Source: Diphasiastrum complanatum (lineage: Eukaryota; Streptophyta; Lycopodiopsida; Lycopodiales; Lycopodiaceae). Taken from it: 64,000 nt of DNA. Of this stretch, positions 1 to 9,933 are shown piece after piece. A model generated the notes under the pieces. That model saw only the letters and a list, made by a program, of their open reading frames with translations, did no database searches and was not told the DNA's origin. Made by a program: the position numbers and the translations under genes. Position 1 is the first letter of the stretch. Each line of letters starts with the position of its first letter. Where the stretch lies: contig CM055092.1 of assembly GCA_029204225.1 (NCBI GenBank), positions 14,312,059 to 14,376,058 on the forward strand, given 5' to 3'.

Positions 1-1077
1 GTGCAAACTCTGGGTGCATGTGTCTGATTAAAAGAGAGCTACTTGAAGCCAAGCTCGATGTACACTTCTTGTTTTGATCGTGAGGCAACTGACCAGTGAT
101 GGAATTGTGAAAGTCAAGTTTTGCGCGACGGACATGGTGCTTCAAACAAACGCGAAGAGATAGTTCGGATGCCGATCAAACTGGTGCGACCCTTTGGCTT
201 TCCACGAGGTCAATGATTACATTTGGGCTGATTCAAAGAGCTACTTCAAGCTAAGTGAGAGGTGCATTGCAGAGTACTCAATCTTTGCCTACCTTAAAGA
301 GCCTAGATGGAAAAGTATCAAAATCAGGCTGGGTCAAGGAGAGGAATCAAGGTGCAGAAGCAACAAGGCACGGAGTGGACCATAAAGCGGACAATCAAAT
401 GATAAATCCTTTTGGCTCAGGGAGCCTTGATACCTGTGTGGAACTGAGCAAATCTGGAGCTCAGGGAGCTCAACACAAAGTGCATCAAGGACAAATCAGG
501 AGCTCAAAGGAGTTCCAAAGTCGAAAGTCAGAAGCGACAGGGGCAAACATTTCAAAGAAAGGCCTCTGTCACCAGTTAATAAGGTTCTTGGGTTTTACGA
601 AAGCGATATCAAATCTACGCTTTTCTCAGACAAAGATATATTTTCAAGTTATGTAATTTCTAGTACAAAGAGCTGAGCCTCCGACTTGTGCTGTGCCAAC
701 TTCAATGTTAATAAAAACTGGCCAATAAATTGAGTACTGTGCCAAGTAGCTTAAATGTATAGTTATTTTAATTGGGAGACACCTTTACTTTAATCTGACA
801 TCTGATGAGGACATCAGATTTTATAAAGGTGGGGTGGATGTTGTAAAGCTACATTTACAAGCCTTACTTCCGGCACCATCGGCGCCAACTATGTCCTCGG
901 CGCTAGCAATGCCCCTGCTGCTCCTGGCGCCAATGGCGCCGGCGCCGCTTCCGGCGCCACTGTGACCAGAATCCAGCCGGCACCAAGTTCCTATGGCTGA
1001 AAATCTTTGATCGGTTCTAGCAGAGTCCAGAGAGCTCAGATCGATGTGCAATCACCTCACACGATCTAGGCATGATT
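1..1077 (+). mobile_element. Element A1: truncated copy of a non-coding LTR element
   Basis: Bases 1-838 match 7830-8668, the 3' internal part of complete element A2, with only scattered mismatches. A purine-rich tract at 825-838 (AAAGGTGGGGTGGA) sits just before the LTR start at 839, as in A2. The LTR copy follows A2 only to about 1077, then stops and gives way to a copia relic on the other strand. The left end lies outside the window. A short reading frame at 194-385 is shared with A2 (8023-8214) but has no recognisable domain, so I do not call it a gene. Confidence 0.85.
839..1077 (+). repeat. Partial LTR of element A1
   Basis: It starts with TGTTGTAAAGCTAC, the start of both A2 LTRs (4736 and 8669). 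It then carries several GGCGCC palindromes whose number and spacing differ from both A2 LTRs. Similarity ends at ...TAGGCATGATT near 1077, so only about the first 239 of roughly 1150-1210 LTR bases remain. Confidence 0.85.
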
Positions 1078-1168
1078 CTTGAGCCTTGAGCACAGAACCC
1101 ATTAGGGCTAGATTCATCTCTAATCTTGTAGGAGGTTTTTAATTTCTACTTGATCTTCTAAGCTCTCC

Positions 1169-2402
1169 CTACTCACTTGATTCGGGAGTATCTCCCTTAT
1201 TAGTATCACTTGTTATTGACAAGTACCACTTAGGCACTCTCCTAGGAATCTCATTATTAACCTTGTCCTTTTCCATTGGATCTTCCATATCGACACCAAC
1301 TTCTTCCTTCACTTGCACTTTAGCTCTATCGTCAAAGGGATCAATTGTCAATTTTATTTGGTCATTTTGACCCATCTCATCAAAAGTAGAATCTATGAAA
1401 ATCACGAGCTTTTGTGCATCTATGTCATACATCATATATGCCTTGGCTCTTTCATCATATCCAAGGAAAATACACTTAACAACCTTTGCATTCAACTTTC
1501 ATCAGGCACATGAGCATAAGCATCACAACCAAATACTCGTAAATGAGAAATATTAGGTCTCTTTTCAGTAGAAGCTTTGTAAGGTGTCTTACCCTCCACA
1601 GACTTAGTAGGACACCGATTCAAGATATGAGTAGTTGTGTTGCATGCTTCTGTCCAAAAAGTATTTGGAAAACCCTTGCTCTTAAGCATTGCCCTAGCCA
1701 TCTCCACAATGGATCTATTTTTCCATTCTAGAACTCCATTCTATTGTGGTGAATAGGGTGTAGTAGTTTGTCTCTTGATCCCCTAATCCTTGCAAAAATT
1801 TATGAACTCTGTTGAAAAATACTCACCGCCACCATCTGATCTGAGGGTCTTAATATAACAACCTGTTTGTTTTTCAACTAGATCCTTGAACTCTCTAAAC
1901 TTTGCAAAAGCATCAGATTTCTTGCTCATGAAATAAATCTAGATATGTCTACTATAGTCATCAATAAATGTGATGAAATAGTAACAACCACTAATGGACC
2001 TAGTTTGCATTGGTCCACACAGATCACTATGAACAAGATCAAGAATGCTATTGGCTCTTCTTGCTCCATCTTTGGGAAATCTCTCTCTCTATGTTGTTTT
2101 CCCAAAATGCAACCCTCACAAATTTTTTCTTCAAAAGAGATATCAGGCAATCCAACAACTAGATTACCTCTTTTAAGGATTTGCAAGCTGTGAGCACTAA
2201 TATGACCAAACCTTCGATGCCAAAGGTCACTTCGACTATCAACAGTACTTACCATAGCTTGAGTAAAAGATCTCGCATTCAATTTGTAGAGTCGATTCCC
2301 GTTGACTCTAGCTCCTATAGCAATCACTTTGTAGTGATTCTTGATGTCTTTGACAAGACATTTGTCACTGTCAAACTCAACCTTGAGTTGTTGATCAGCC
2401 AT
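1169..2402 (-). pseudogene. COP1 pre-integrase and integrase relic
   Basis: The minus-strand frames give, in order, the GAG-pre-integrase region (GRLYK-like, here NRLYKLNA), the zinc-binding part (LWHRRFGH ... CEGCILGKQHR), the core (LRSDGGGEY) and the C-terminal part (HLRVFGCDAYAHVP, then KCIFLGYDERAKAY). These are copia integrase hallmarks. The core is broken by in-frame TAG codons at 1783-1785 and at 1741-1743; the latter replaces the second Gln of the conserved SPQQNG motif. The region after the last recognisable block (1078-1168) is open only in pieces and is not recognisable as reverse transcriptase. Confidence 0.85.
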
Positions 2403-2428
2403 CGTCCCAACAAATAGTAGATTGTTAG

Positions 2429-3614
2429 CTAGCCAGGTACATATTGCACATTGCTTATCTGTATTATCTTCTCGCTGGCTAACTTCACTGGTACCACTCC
2501 AACTCCTTTAACAGATAGCAATTTGCCATCAACTTGTCCAACTTCATCACCATTGTCAGTTTCCTTGAGTTTTGAAAACCACTCTTTTCTTGAAGTCATG
2601 TGCTTGGATGCACCACTATCAATGTACCAGGTATCCTTGGCTTCATCACTTGTCGTTAATGCTGTAATGAACAATTTTGAACTCTCACCTGTATCATCTT
2701 CATTTTGATCATCATCGTATTGATGTTGATCAGTATAATTGTCTTCATAATAATAGTCATCAAATTGATGTTGATCAGCATAATTTCCCGCTTGTCATTT
2801 GTCTTTTCTTTGTTCCATCTCCTTCTATTTCTTGAAGCATTCACGCTCCCAGTGGCCAGGTTTGTTGCAGTACCTACAATTTCCAGGTTTATTTTGCCTT
2901 GAATAGCCACGTCCTTGACCTCGGCCTTGATTCCAATTGCCTCGATTCGGACTATCATTGACTTGCTCATGAAATTGTTGAGATGATCCCCGGCTTGAGT
3001 TTCCTCCTCTCGATTGATTCCTTCCACGACCAAATCTTCCACCTCGTCCTTTAACTGCAAGAGCTTGATCATAGCTCTTGTTACGATGATTCAAGTTCTC
3101 TTGACGTTGCTCTTCTTGCAAAAGCAATCCACCTAGTTCTTCATAGGTTGGAAGATTTTCTCTTGTGGCTGTACTCGTCACAAACATCTGATGTGACTCT
3201 CTCAAACTATTCAATGTCAATTGCACGATCTCACAATCTTGTACTCGCTCTCCAACAGTATGTGATCGGCAATAGTTGCACCATCATCCATCCGCAATGT
3301 ATGCAACTTCGTCTTCAGAAATAGTATTCGGGATGTATTTGTCGTTTCAAACAATGTCTTCAATGTATCCCACACTTCTTTTGGTCCTTCTGAATCTGAA
3401 ATATAGGGAATAATTGAATCTCTAACTAATAAGTTGATGACATTCTGGCCCGCTGATCTTCTTCAATCACTGGCCTTGTCTCTTCACTTGTCACGATCTC
3501 CCATAGCTCCTTTTCCATCAAAATGTTCTTCAGTTTGAGTTTCCAAACTGCATAGTTGCCGGCACCTTCCAATTTGCTTGACTCATTGAGGACACTCTCG
3601 CTTAGAGTTGCCAT
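2429..3614 (-). pseudogene. COP1 gag and protease relic
   Basis: Gag starts at 3614 with MATLSESVLNESSKL and the usual NYAVWKLKLKNILM block. A Gly/Arg-rich region leads to one CCHC zinc knuckle (CRYCNKPGHWEREC, about 2830-2875). Protease follows with WYIDSGASKHMT near 2610-2640, where DSG is the catalytic triad of copia proteases. The frame is broken between 3225 and 3425 and again between knuckle and protease, so no full polyprotein can be made. Confidence 0.85.
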
Positions 3615-3728
3615 TACTGGATAAATGAGTCCGGATCAGAGAAAATGGCTCGGTCTGAGCAGACAACTTGTCTCCAAATTTTATCACACCACATAACTGT
3701 ATATATTTGGTTGTACACCTAATATCAG

Positions 3729-3955
3729 TACGACGCGCGGGTGCACGACTGCTCGAGATCCTCTTTAGCTTGCACGCGTGGATCCGATATTGGTACGAGT
3801 ATGCGATATCGGTACGACGCACGGATGTACAACTGCTCAGTTTTTTTCTTACCTTTGGTGCGTTGATTGGATATGCTATATTTGTACGACGCACGGATGT
3901 ACGACTGCTCAGGATTTTTCTTACCTCTGGCACGTCGATCCAATATTGGTATGGA
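3729..3955. repeat. Tandem repeat, three units of about 72-84 bp
   Basis: The motif TACGACGC followed by GGATGTACGACTGCTC-like sequence recurs at 3729, 3813 and 3885. Copies two and three are closest (TACGACGCACGGATGTAC shared). The block lies in the COP1 leader. Confidence 0.8.
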
Positions 3956-4220
3956 AAAGATAAAAAAAATAAAGGGAATAAAAGAACTTTCAGAGGAAAT
4001 ATTCTAGAATTTCCACTTTGGCGCGGGCGGGTACGCCGCCTCCTCTTTGCAAAGATTTCAAAATGTGTAATCGTTCAAAAGATCGAGATCAGTAATGTGA
4101 AAAGTATGAAGCCTTCTAACTCTGAATGGCAGTACTAGACACTATCTACTGTGATTTGCGGTACTCCAAATAGACAAATGAGAGATTTCTTGGCAAACCT
4201 CTCACACAAATAGCACTTTC

Positions 4221-4425
4221 CACAACAACTCAGAAGTTTTGTAAAAATCTCCCCCACTTAACAGATTTTCAATCTGTCTTATACTGCCCTGGCCTTTCTG
4301 ATGCCTTCGAGACTGTGCTTTTCACAACAACTAGGAAGTGCTGTAAAAATCTCCCCACTCAACAGATTTTCAATTTGTCTGATGTTGCCCTGGCCTTTCT
4401 AATGCCTCTGGGACTATGTCTTTGT
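4221..4425. repeat. Tandem duplication, 102 bp period
   Basis: CACAACAACT starts at 4221 and 4323, and the two units align along their length (both hold AACAGATTTTCAAT and CCCTGGCCTTTCT). It lies in the COP1 leader. Confidence 0.85.
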
Positions 4426-4584
4426 TCCCCACTGATGATTCTGAGCTCCAAACCTGCAAAATACACCAAAGAAGGATTTCTTCCAGCCATTTTTGTCTCT
4501 CCAAGCTTTCACCTCCCATGAAGGACTTCATTGCAGAGCCTGTGACAAGCTGTATCCACTGATCAGGCACGCAGGACTATCGCT

Positions 4585-4596
4585 GCTTTGATACTA
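4585..4596 (-). other. COP1 primer binding site (decayed)
   Basis: On the minus strand the bases next to the LTR read TAGTATCAAAGC, two changes from TGGTATCAGAGC, the initiator-Met tRNA complement used by most plant copia elements. Confidence 0.7.
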
Positions 4597-4735
4597 TGTC
4601 AAGAATCAGATATGCAACATCAAGCATTCACCACAAGAAGGCGGAAGAAGAACACGCACAATCACACTATCACTCTACAACATACTAAATGTAAAATGTA
4701 CAAATAAACCTTGAACCCCTGATAGAGAGAGAAGA
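4597..4735 (-). repeat. COP1 5' LTR, segment adjoining the primer site
   Basis: The LTR edge is TGTCAAGAATC on the plus strand (minus strand ends ...GATTCTTGACA). The rest of the LTR lies on the far side of A2 at 9823-9933. The two pieces together give about 250 bp. The last five bases, 4731-4735 (GAAGA), are the duplicated A2 target. Confidence 0.8.
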
Positions 4736-5943
4736 TGTTGTAAAGCTACCTTTACAAGCTTTACTTCCGGCGCCAGCTATGTCCCCGGCGCCAGCAGGGC
4801 CCCTGCTGCTCCCGGCGCCACTATGACCAGAATCCAGCGGGCGCCAAGTTCCTATGGCTGAAATATCTTTGATCGGTTCTAGCGGAGTCCAGAGAGCTCA
4901 GATTGATGTGCAATCACCTCACACGGTCTAGGCATGATTAAAGGAAGCCTGGGGATCATAAAATCTAGGGAGAAAAAATGACTTTTTAAAAAGAGAAAAT
5001 CCTAGAGAGAGAAAAATGTGCTTTACCAGCTTGGGTAATGTGCTTGGTGTGAGGGGGGGGTGCCGAATCACACCAATACTATAGGGGAGTGCGGGTTGCG
5101 ACTCAAGGCGAGCTCCAACCAATTCTCAGCCTCCCTTGCTGGAATGTTGTCATGGCTCTCGCCTTGGCATGCTAGCGCCCCGGAGACTAGGGTCGGTCAC
5201 ACACTTGAAATGTAACCTTCTCAGGTTTATCAATGAAGTGAGATTTTTCTGAAACTAACTCTGATTATCTTCTGGGTTTCAGTGTTCGGTAAAGCGCCAA
5301 TTGTAAGGCCGCTTCCAAATTTTTAAGTTGGCACATAGCTGAGGGTCGTATCCCGGGACGCCAGCGGTATGCCGTCGGGACCATTCGGTCCAGGGTGCCA
5401 GCGGTACGCTGTCGGGACCATTTGGTCCAGGAACTGGTTGTTTCCGTATCTGTCGCAACTTGTGGTTCTGAGTGTTCCTTGCATGAACGTGAATGGGTTA
5501 AGCTCTTGGGCAACGGGCTCTAACTTGTTGGCTGAGTTGGATGGCTTGCTTGGGTGGAAGTTACCTGTTTATGGCTGTCTTGTCTGGCGTGGCGCCAGGT
5601 TGGCTTCCTGCGCTCGTGACGAAGCTTTCAGTTGGTTAAGTCTGATGTAAGTCAGACCGCTTGCTTGGAATGGATGTTACTCATTTTTAACGAAGCTTCG
5701 AGTTGTTTAAGTTTGATGTATGTCGGGCGGCTTGCTTGGAGGGAAGTCACCCACATCGGGACCCCCGATCTGGCATGGCGCCAAGTTGGATCTCAATGTT
5801 GGTTTTCGGAACTTCAAGTTGGTTAAGTCTGATCGTTGTTGGCAAGTTAGCTGCTTGTATGTCAAGTGGGTTTGGATGGCAAGAGTTGAAGGCTGGGAAA
5901 CTAAGTCATGGTTCCCGGCTCCCTTTGGGATGCCTGCGCTACA
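4736..5943 (+). repeat. A2 5' LTR (1208 bp)
   Basis: It begins TGTTGTAAAGCTACC and ends GCGCTACA. It matches 8669-9817 along its length except for an additional duplicated block near 5360-5430 and differences among the GGCGCC palindromes at its start. Confidence 0.92.
5355..5432 (+). repeat. Short tandem duplication present only in the A2 5' LTR
   Basis: Two near-identical units contain GCCAGCGGTA and GTCGGGACCATT (first unit from about 5358, second from about 5397). The 3' LTR passes directly from CCCGGGACGC to AAAATCTATCGC near 9314 and lacks both units. Confidence 0.8.
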
Positions 5944-5945
5944 TG

Positions 5946-5959
5946 TGGTATCAGATTCG
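5946..5959 (+). other. A2 primer binding site
   Basis: TGGTATCAGATTCG starts two bases after the LTR end. The first ten bases equal the initiator-Met tRNA complement TGGTATCAGAGCC. Confidence 0.75.
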
Positions 5960-6180
5960 ACTGGCCGGTCAGCTATGCGGATCTCACGGAAATGGCCACG
6001 GTTTGGGGTTCATGAAGACAACTATTGTGCAAGGTGCTGCCCACAGTGTAACCACAGGTGCGTCCACGATCGCGGTGGTTGGAAGGAAGGGGACTTGACG
6101 AGTGAAAGTGCTGTCCTTGAGTTGTAAGCACGGTCAGTTTCCAAGGTTCAGGCCTGGCGCTGTCTGCACGTAGGACACAT

Positions 6181-6810
6181 GAGGCAATGTGCTGCCATTA
6201 GGTTGGTGTAAGCACGGTTTGTGTCTTGTGGGGTGAGGGGTGACATATTCGCGATAGCCACCGTTCGTTTAGCTATAAGGACTATCGACCAAATTTGGTG
6301 GGGGCATTACTGAGGCAATGTGCTGCCTATCGGTGAAAGCACGGGTGCGTCCACGATCTGGGTGGTATGCTGTCGATCGTTTAGCTATAAGGGCTATCGA
6401 CTAAATTTGGTGGAGGCGTTAATGAGGCAATGTGATGCCTAACAGTGAAAGCACAGGTGCGTCCACGGGGGTGGTATATTCAAGGATAGCTGCCATTCAT
6501 TTAGCTATAAGGGCTATCGACCAAATTTGGTGGGGGCGTTACTGAGGCAATGTGCTGCCTAACGGTGAAAGCACGGGTGCATCCACAATTGGGGGGTATG
6601 CTACTGATTGTTTAGCTATAAGGGCTATCGACTAGATTTGGTGGGGGCATTACTGAGGCAATGTGCTGCCTAACGGTGAAAGCACGGGTGCGTCCACGTG
6701 GGTGGTATATTCAAGGATAGCTGCCGATCGTTTAGCTATAAGGGCTATTGACCAAAAAGTGGTGGGACGTGACTGAGGCAATGTGCTGCTTAATGGTGAA
6801 AGCACGGATA
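6181..6810 (+). repeat. Tandem array inside A2, units of about 111-131 bp
   Basis: GAGGCAATGTG recurs at 6181, 6312, 6424, 6544, 6655 and 6775. Each unit continues with a GTGAAAGCAC or GTGTAAGCAC motif, usually GTGCGTCCACG, and then TTTAGCTATAAGG-CTAT and AAATTTGGTGGGGGC. The later intervals alternate between 111-112 and 120 bases. Confidence 0.9.
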
Positions 6811-7731
6811 GTTGGAGGGGTGTCCTATGTGGGTTGATTCTGTGATCGATTTGTATGGGCGCGGCCAGGCAAAGGTCCGTTGGCAGGACCATCTCAAAGG
6901 GGAACCTTTTTTTTGTTACTAGTTAGTAAACCTGCCTGAGTGTCTTACTTGTATGTATTCGTGCTGAGTCTTAGTACTCGTGCTTTGCCTGGTTTGCATG
7001 ATTGCTTGTGATACAAGGAGCTGATGGCTCGAGAAGGAGCCTTTCTTTTGAAGGCTGATACCATCAAACAAAGAGGACTACAGAATTTGTGGGGCGGATT
7101 TGCAGTTCAAGTACTCGCACGTGAACGACAACGAAACAACTCAATGTTTGCAAAGGATGGATGGCTAGCCTGTTTCTTGGATTAGTTTCATTTGCGACAA
7201 CGCCCACCAGACGCAAGCAAAAAGTCAAAAAGTTGGAAAGGGCAACTTCAGGGGAGATCTTCTATGGAGCAGTTAGTCTTCATTTTGGGACGGCCACCTT
7301 CGGAACAGAAACTCACTGAGCATGGGTGATATCCAATATCAATTGGGTTTTTCCTCAAAGGGAAAAGACTAGGATCCTCTTCAAAGATTGGCAACAAGTT
7401 ATATTGAGCCATAATCCTAGCAGATGGAAAGCAAAGTGTTGGAAAGGCTTTTTGTCCGAAGAACTCTACTCTAAGTCCGATCAGTTGGTTTTATAAGTGG
7501 AGGGGAACTATCACACACACCTCTCTCTTGGGGCAAATTTTGAATGAAAGTTGATCAAAATGGGGGCAAATTCAAGGTGACCTAGCCATACTCACACGAG
7601 CAGACTGGCGAACTTTGGACCTAATAAGTGGACAAGTTTTTGTTGTGGAAAGGAAAGCTTGTTATAGGCTTTCTCTGGACCAGCAATGACTAGGAAACAT
7701 ATGAGTACGCCGGCTTGTATTACGTGTAAGG

Positions 7732-8020
7732 CAGCTGATCAATGAAGGAACTGTGAAAGTTGAGTTTTGCATGAGAGACTTGGTATTTCGAACGGACGCT
7801 AAGGGACAGTTCGCGTTGAGATCGGACTAGTGCAAACTCTGGGTTCATGTGTCTGATTAAAAGAGAGCTACTTGAAGCCAAGCTCGATGTACACTTCTTG
7901 TTTTGACCGTGAGGCAACTGACCAGTGATGGAATTGTAAAAGTCAAGTTTTGCGTGACAGACATGGTGCTTTAAACAAACGCGAAGAGATAGTTCGGATG
8001 TCGATCAAACTGGTGCGACC
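7732..8020 (+). repeat. Imperfect direct duplication inside A2
   Basis: The block at 7732-7830 (CTGATCAATGAAGGAACTGTGAAAGT...) recurs in diverged form at about 7917-8020 (CTGACCAGTGATGGAATTGTAAAAGT...). Bases from about 7830 onward also occur at the start of the window in A1. Confidence 0.65.
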
Positions 8021-8654
8021 CTTTGGCTTTCCACGAGGTCAATGGTTACATTTGGGCTGATTCAAAGAGCTACTTCAAGCTAAGTGAGAGGTGCATTGCA
8101 GAGTACTCAATCTTTGCCTACCTTAAAGAGCCTAGATGGAAAAGTATCAAGATCAGGCTAGGTCAAGGAGAGGAATCAAGGTGCAGAAGCAACAAGGCAC
8201 AGAGTGGACCATAATGCGGGCAATCAAACGATAAATCCTTTTGGCTCAGGGAGCCTTGATACCTGTGTGAAACTGATCAAATCTGGAGCTCAGGGAGCTC
8301 AACACAAAGTGCATCAAGGACAAATCAGGAGCTCAAAGGAGTTCCAAAGTCGAAAGTCAGAAGCAACAGGGGCGAACATTTCAAAGAAAGGCCTCTGTCA
8401 CCAGTTAATAAGGTTCTTGGGTTTTACGAAAGCGATATCAAATCTACGCTTTTCCCAAACAAAGATATATTTTCAAGTTATGTAATTTTTTAGTACAAAG
8501 AGCTGAGCCTCTGACTTGTGCTGTGCCAGCTTCAATGTTAATAAAAACTGGCCAGTAAATTGAGTACTGTGCCAAGTAGCTTAAATGTATAGTTATTTTA
8601 ATTGGGAGACACCTTTACTTTAATCTGACATTTGATGAGGACATCAGATTTTAT

Positions 8655-8668
8655 AAAGGTGGGGTGGA
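8655..8668 (+). other. A2 polypurine tract
   Basis: AAAGGTGGGGTGGA lies immediately before the 3' LTR, and the same tract occurs at 825-838 in A1. Confidence 0.8.
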
Positions 8669-9817
8669 TGTTGTAAAGCTACCTTTAAAAGCTTTACTTC
8701 CGGCGCCATCGGCGCCAGCTATGTCCCCCGAGCCAGCAGCGCCCCTGCTGCTCCGCGCCGGCGTTGCTCCCGGCGCCACTATGACCAAAATCCAGCCGGC
8801 GCCAAGTTCCTATGGCTGAAAATCTTTGATCGGTTCTAGAGGAGTCCAGAGAGCTCAGATCGATGTGCAATCACCTCACACGATCTAGGCATGATTAAAG
8901 GAAGCCTAGGGATCAATAAAATCTAGAGAGAGAAAATGACTTTCTAAAAAGAGAAAATCCTAGAGAGAGAAAAATGTGCTTTACCAGTTTGGGTAGAGTG
9001 CTTGGTATGAGGGGGGGTGCCGAATCACACCAATACTATAGGGGAGTGCAGGTTGCGACTCATGGCGAGCTCCAACCAAGTCTCAGCCTCCCTTGTTGGA
9101 ATGTTGTCATGGCTCTCGCCTTGGCATGCTAGCGCTCGGAGACTAGGGTCGGTCACACACTTGAAATGTAACCTTCTCAGATTTATGAATAAATTGGGAT
9201 TTTTCTTAAATTGACTCTGATTACCTTCTGGGTTTCAGTGTCCAGTAAAAGCGCCAGTTGTAAGGTCGCTTCCAAATTTTTAAGTTGGCACATAGATGAG
9301 GGTCGTATCCCGGGACGCAAAATCTATCGCGACTTGTGGTTCTGAGTGTTCCTTGCATGAACGTGAATGGGTTAAGCTCTTGGAGAACGGGCTCTAACCT
9401 GTCGGCTGAGTTGGATGGCTTGCTTGGGTGGAAGTTACTTGTTTATAGCTGTCCAGTCTGGCGTGGCGCCAAGTTGGCTTCCAGCGCTCGTGACGAAGCT
9501 TTCAGTTGGTTAAGTCTGATGTAAGTCAGATCGCTTGCTTGGAATGGATGTTACTCGTTTGTAACGAAGCTTCGAGTTGGTTAAGTTTGATGTATGTCGG
9601 GCGGCTTGCTTGGAGGGAAGTCACCCACATCGGGACCCCCGATCTGGCATGGCGCCAGGTTGGATCTCAATGTTGGTTTTCGGAAATTCAAGTTGGTTAA
9701 GTCTAATCGTTGTTGGCGAGTTGGCTGCTTGTATGTCAAGTGGGTTTGGATGGCAAGAGTTGAAGGCTAGGAAGCTAAGTCGTGGTTCCCGGCTTCCTTT
9801 GGGATGACTGCGCTACA
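8669..9817 (+). repeat. A2 3' LTR (1149 bp)
   Basis: It begins TGTTGTAAAGCTACC and ends GCGCTACA, and is followed by the GAAGA target duplication at 9818-9822. It is shorter than the 5' LTR mainly because it lacks the block at 5355-5432. Confidence 0.92.
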
Positions 9818-9822
9818 GAAGA

Positions 9823-9933
9823 CCTACGAGTAGACTAATAGACTACCCTACGGCTAATGACAGCTGGTCACAGCTGTCAACAATAATGTACCTCGTAAAC
9901 AATAACAATGAGGTTTATCATTGATTTCTAACA
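9823..9933 (-). repeat. COP1 5' LTR, outer segment
   Basis: On the minus strand it starts TGTTAGAAATCAATG, a common copia LTR start, and runs to the A2 target duplication. Joined in concept with 4597-4735, it completes one LTR of about 250 bp. Confidence 0.75.

Larger units (their letters stand above)
3615..4584 (-). other. COP1 untranslated leader
   Basis: This is nearly 1 kb between the primer binding site and the gag start on the minus strand. It holds two unrelated tandem repeat blocks (3729-3955 and 4221-4425) and no convincing coding sequence; the short frames that overlap it follow the repeats. Confidence 0.7.
4736..9817 (+). mobile_element. Element A2: complete non-coding LTR retrotransposon (LARD-like)
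   Basis: Two direct LTRs (4736-5943 and 8669-9817) start TGTTGTAAAG and end CTGCGCTACA. A 5-bp target duplication GAAGA lies on both sides (4731-4735, 9818-9822). A Met-type primer binding site follows the 5' LTR and a polypurine tract precedes the 3' LTR. The 2.7 kb internal region shows no zinc knuckle, protease, reverse transcriptase or integrase motif, so the element depends on enzymes from elsewhere. It holds a tandem array (6181-6810) and an imperfect internal duplication. Large LTRs with a non-coding centre fit the LARD class; the assignment is inference. It sits inside the COP1 LTR and is therefore younger than COP1. Confidence 0.92.
1078..9933 (-). mobile_element. COP1: Ty1/copia relic, 3' end missing, 5' LTR split by A2
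   Basis: Read on the minus strand the order is 5' LTR (9933-4597, interrupted by A2), primer binding site, leader of nearly 1 kb, gag (from 3614), protease and integrase (to about 1169). This gag-PR-IN order is the Ty1/copia order. Reverse transcriptase, RNase H and the 3' LTR are absent. The element stops at the 1077/1078 junction with element A1. The frames carry frameshifts and TAG stops, so it is dead. The 5 bases outside the LTR edge are CTCCA (9934-9938), and no matching target duplication can be found because the other end is lost. Confidence 0.85.

Noticed and set aside
194-656. Frame conserved between A1 and A2 (also 8023-8485)
   Set aside because: Conservation is explained by the two copies being recent; the frame is short, split, and without domain.
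5369-6127. Cluster of overlapping plus-strand frames of 64-135 codons
   Set aside because: They lie across the A2 5' LTR and primer site in several frames, repeat one another, and have no known domain. Matching frames in the 3' LTR differ in length, as expected of non-coding LTR sequence.
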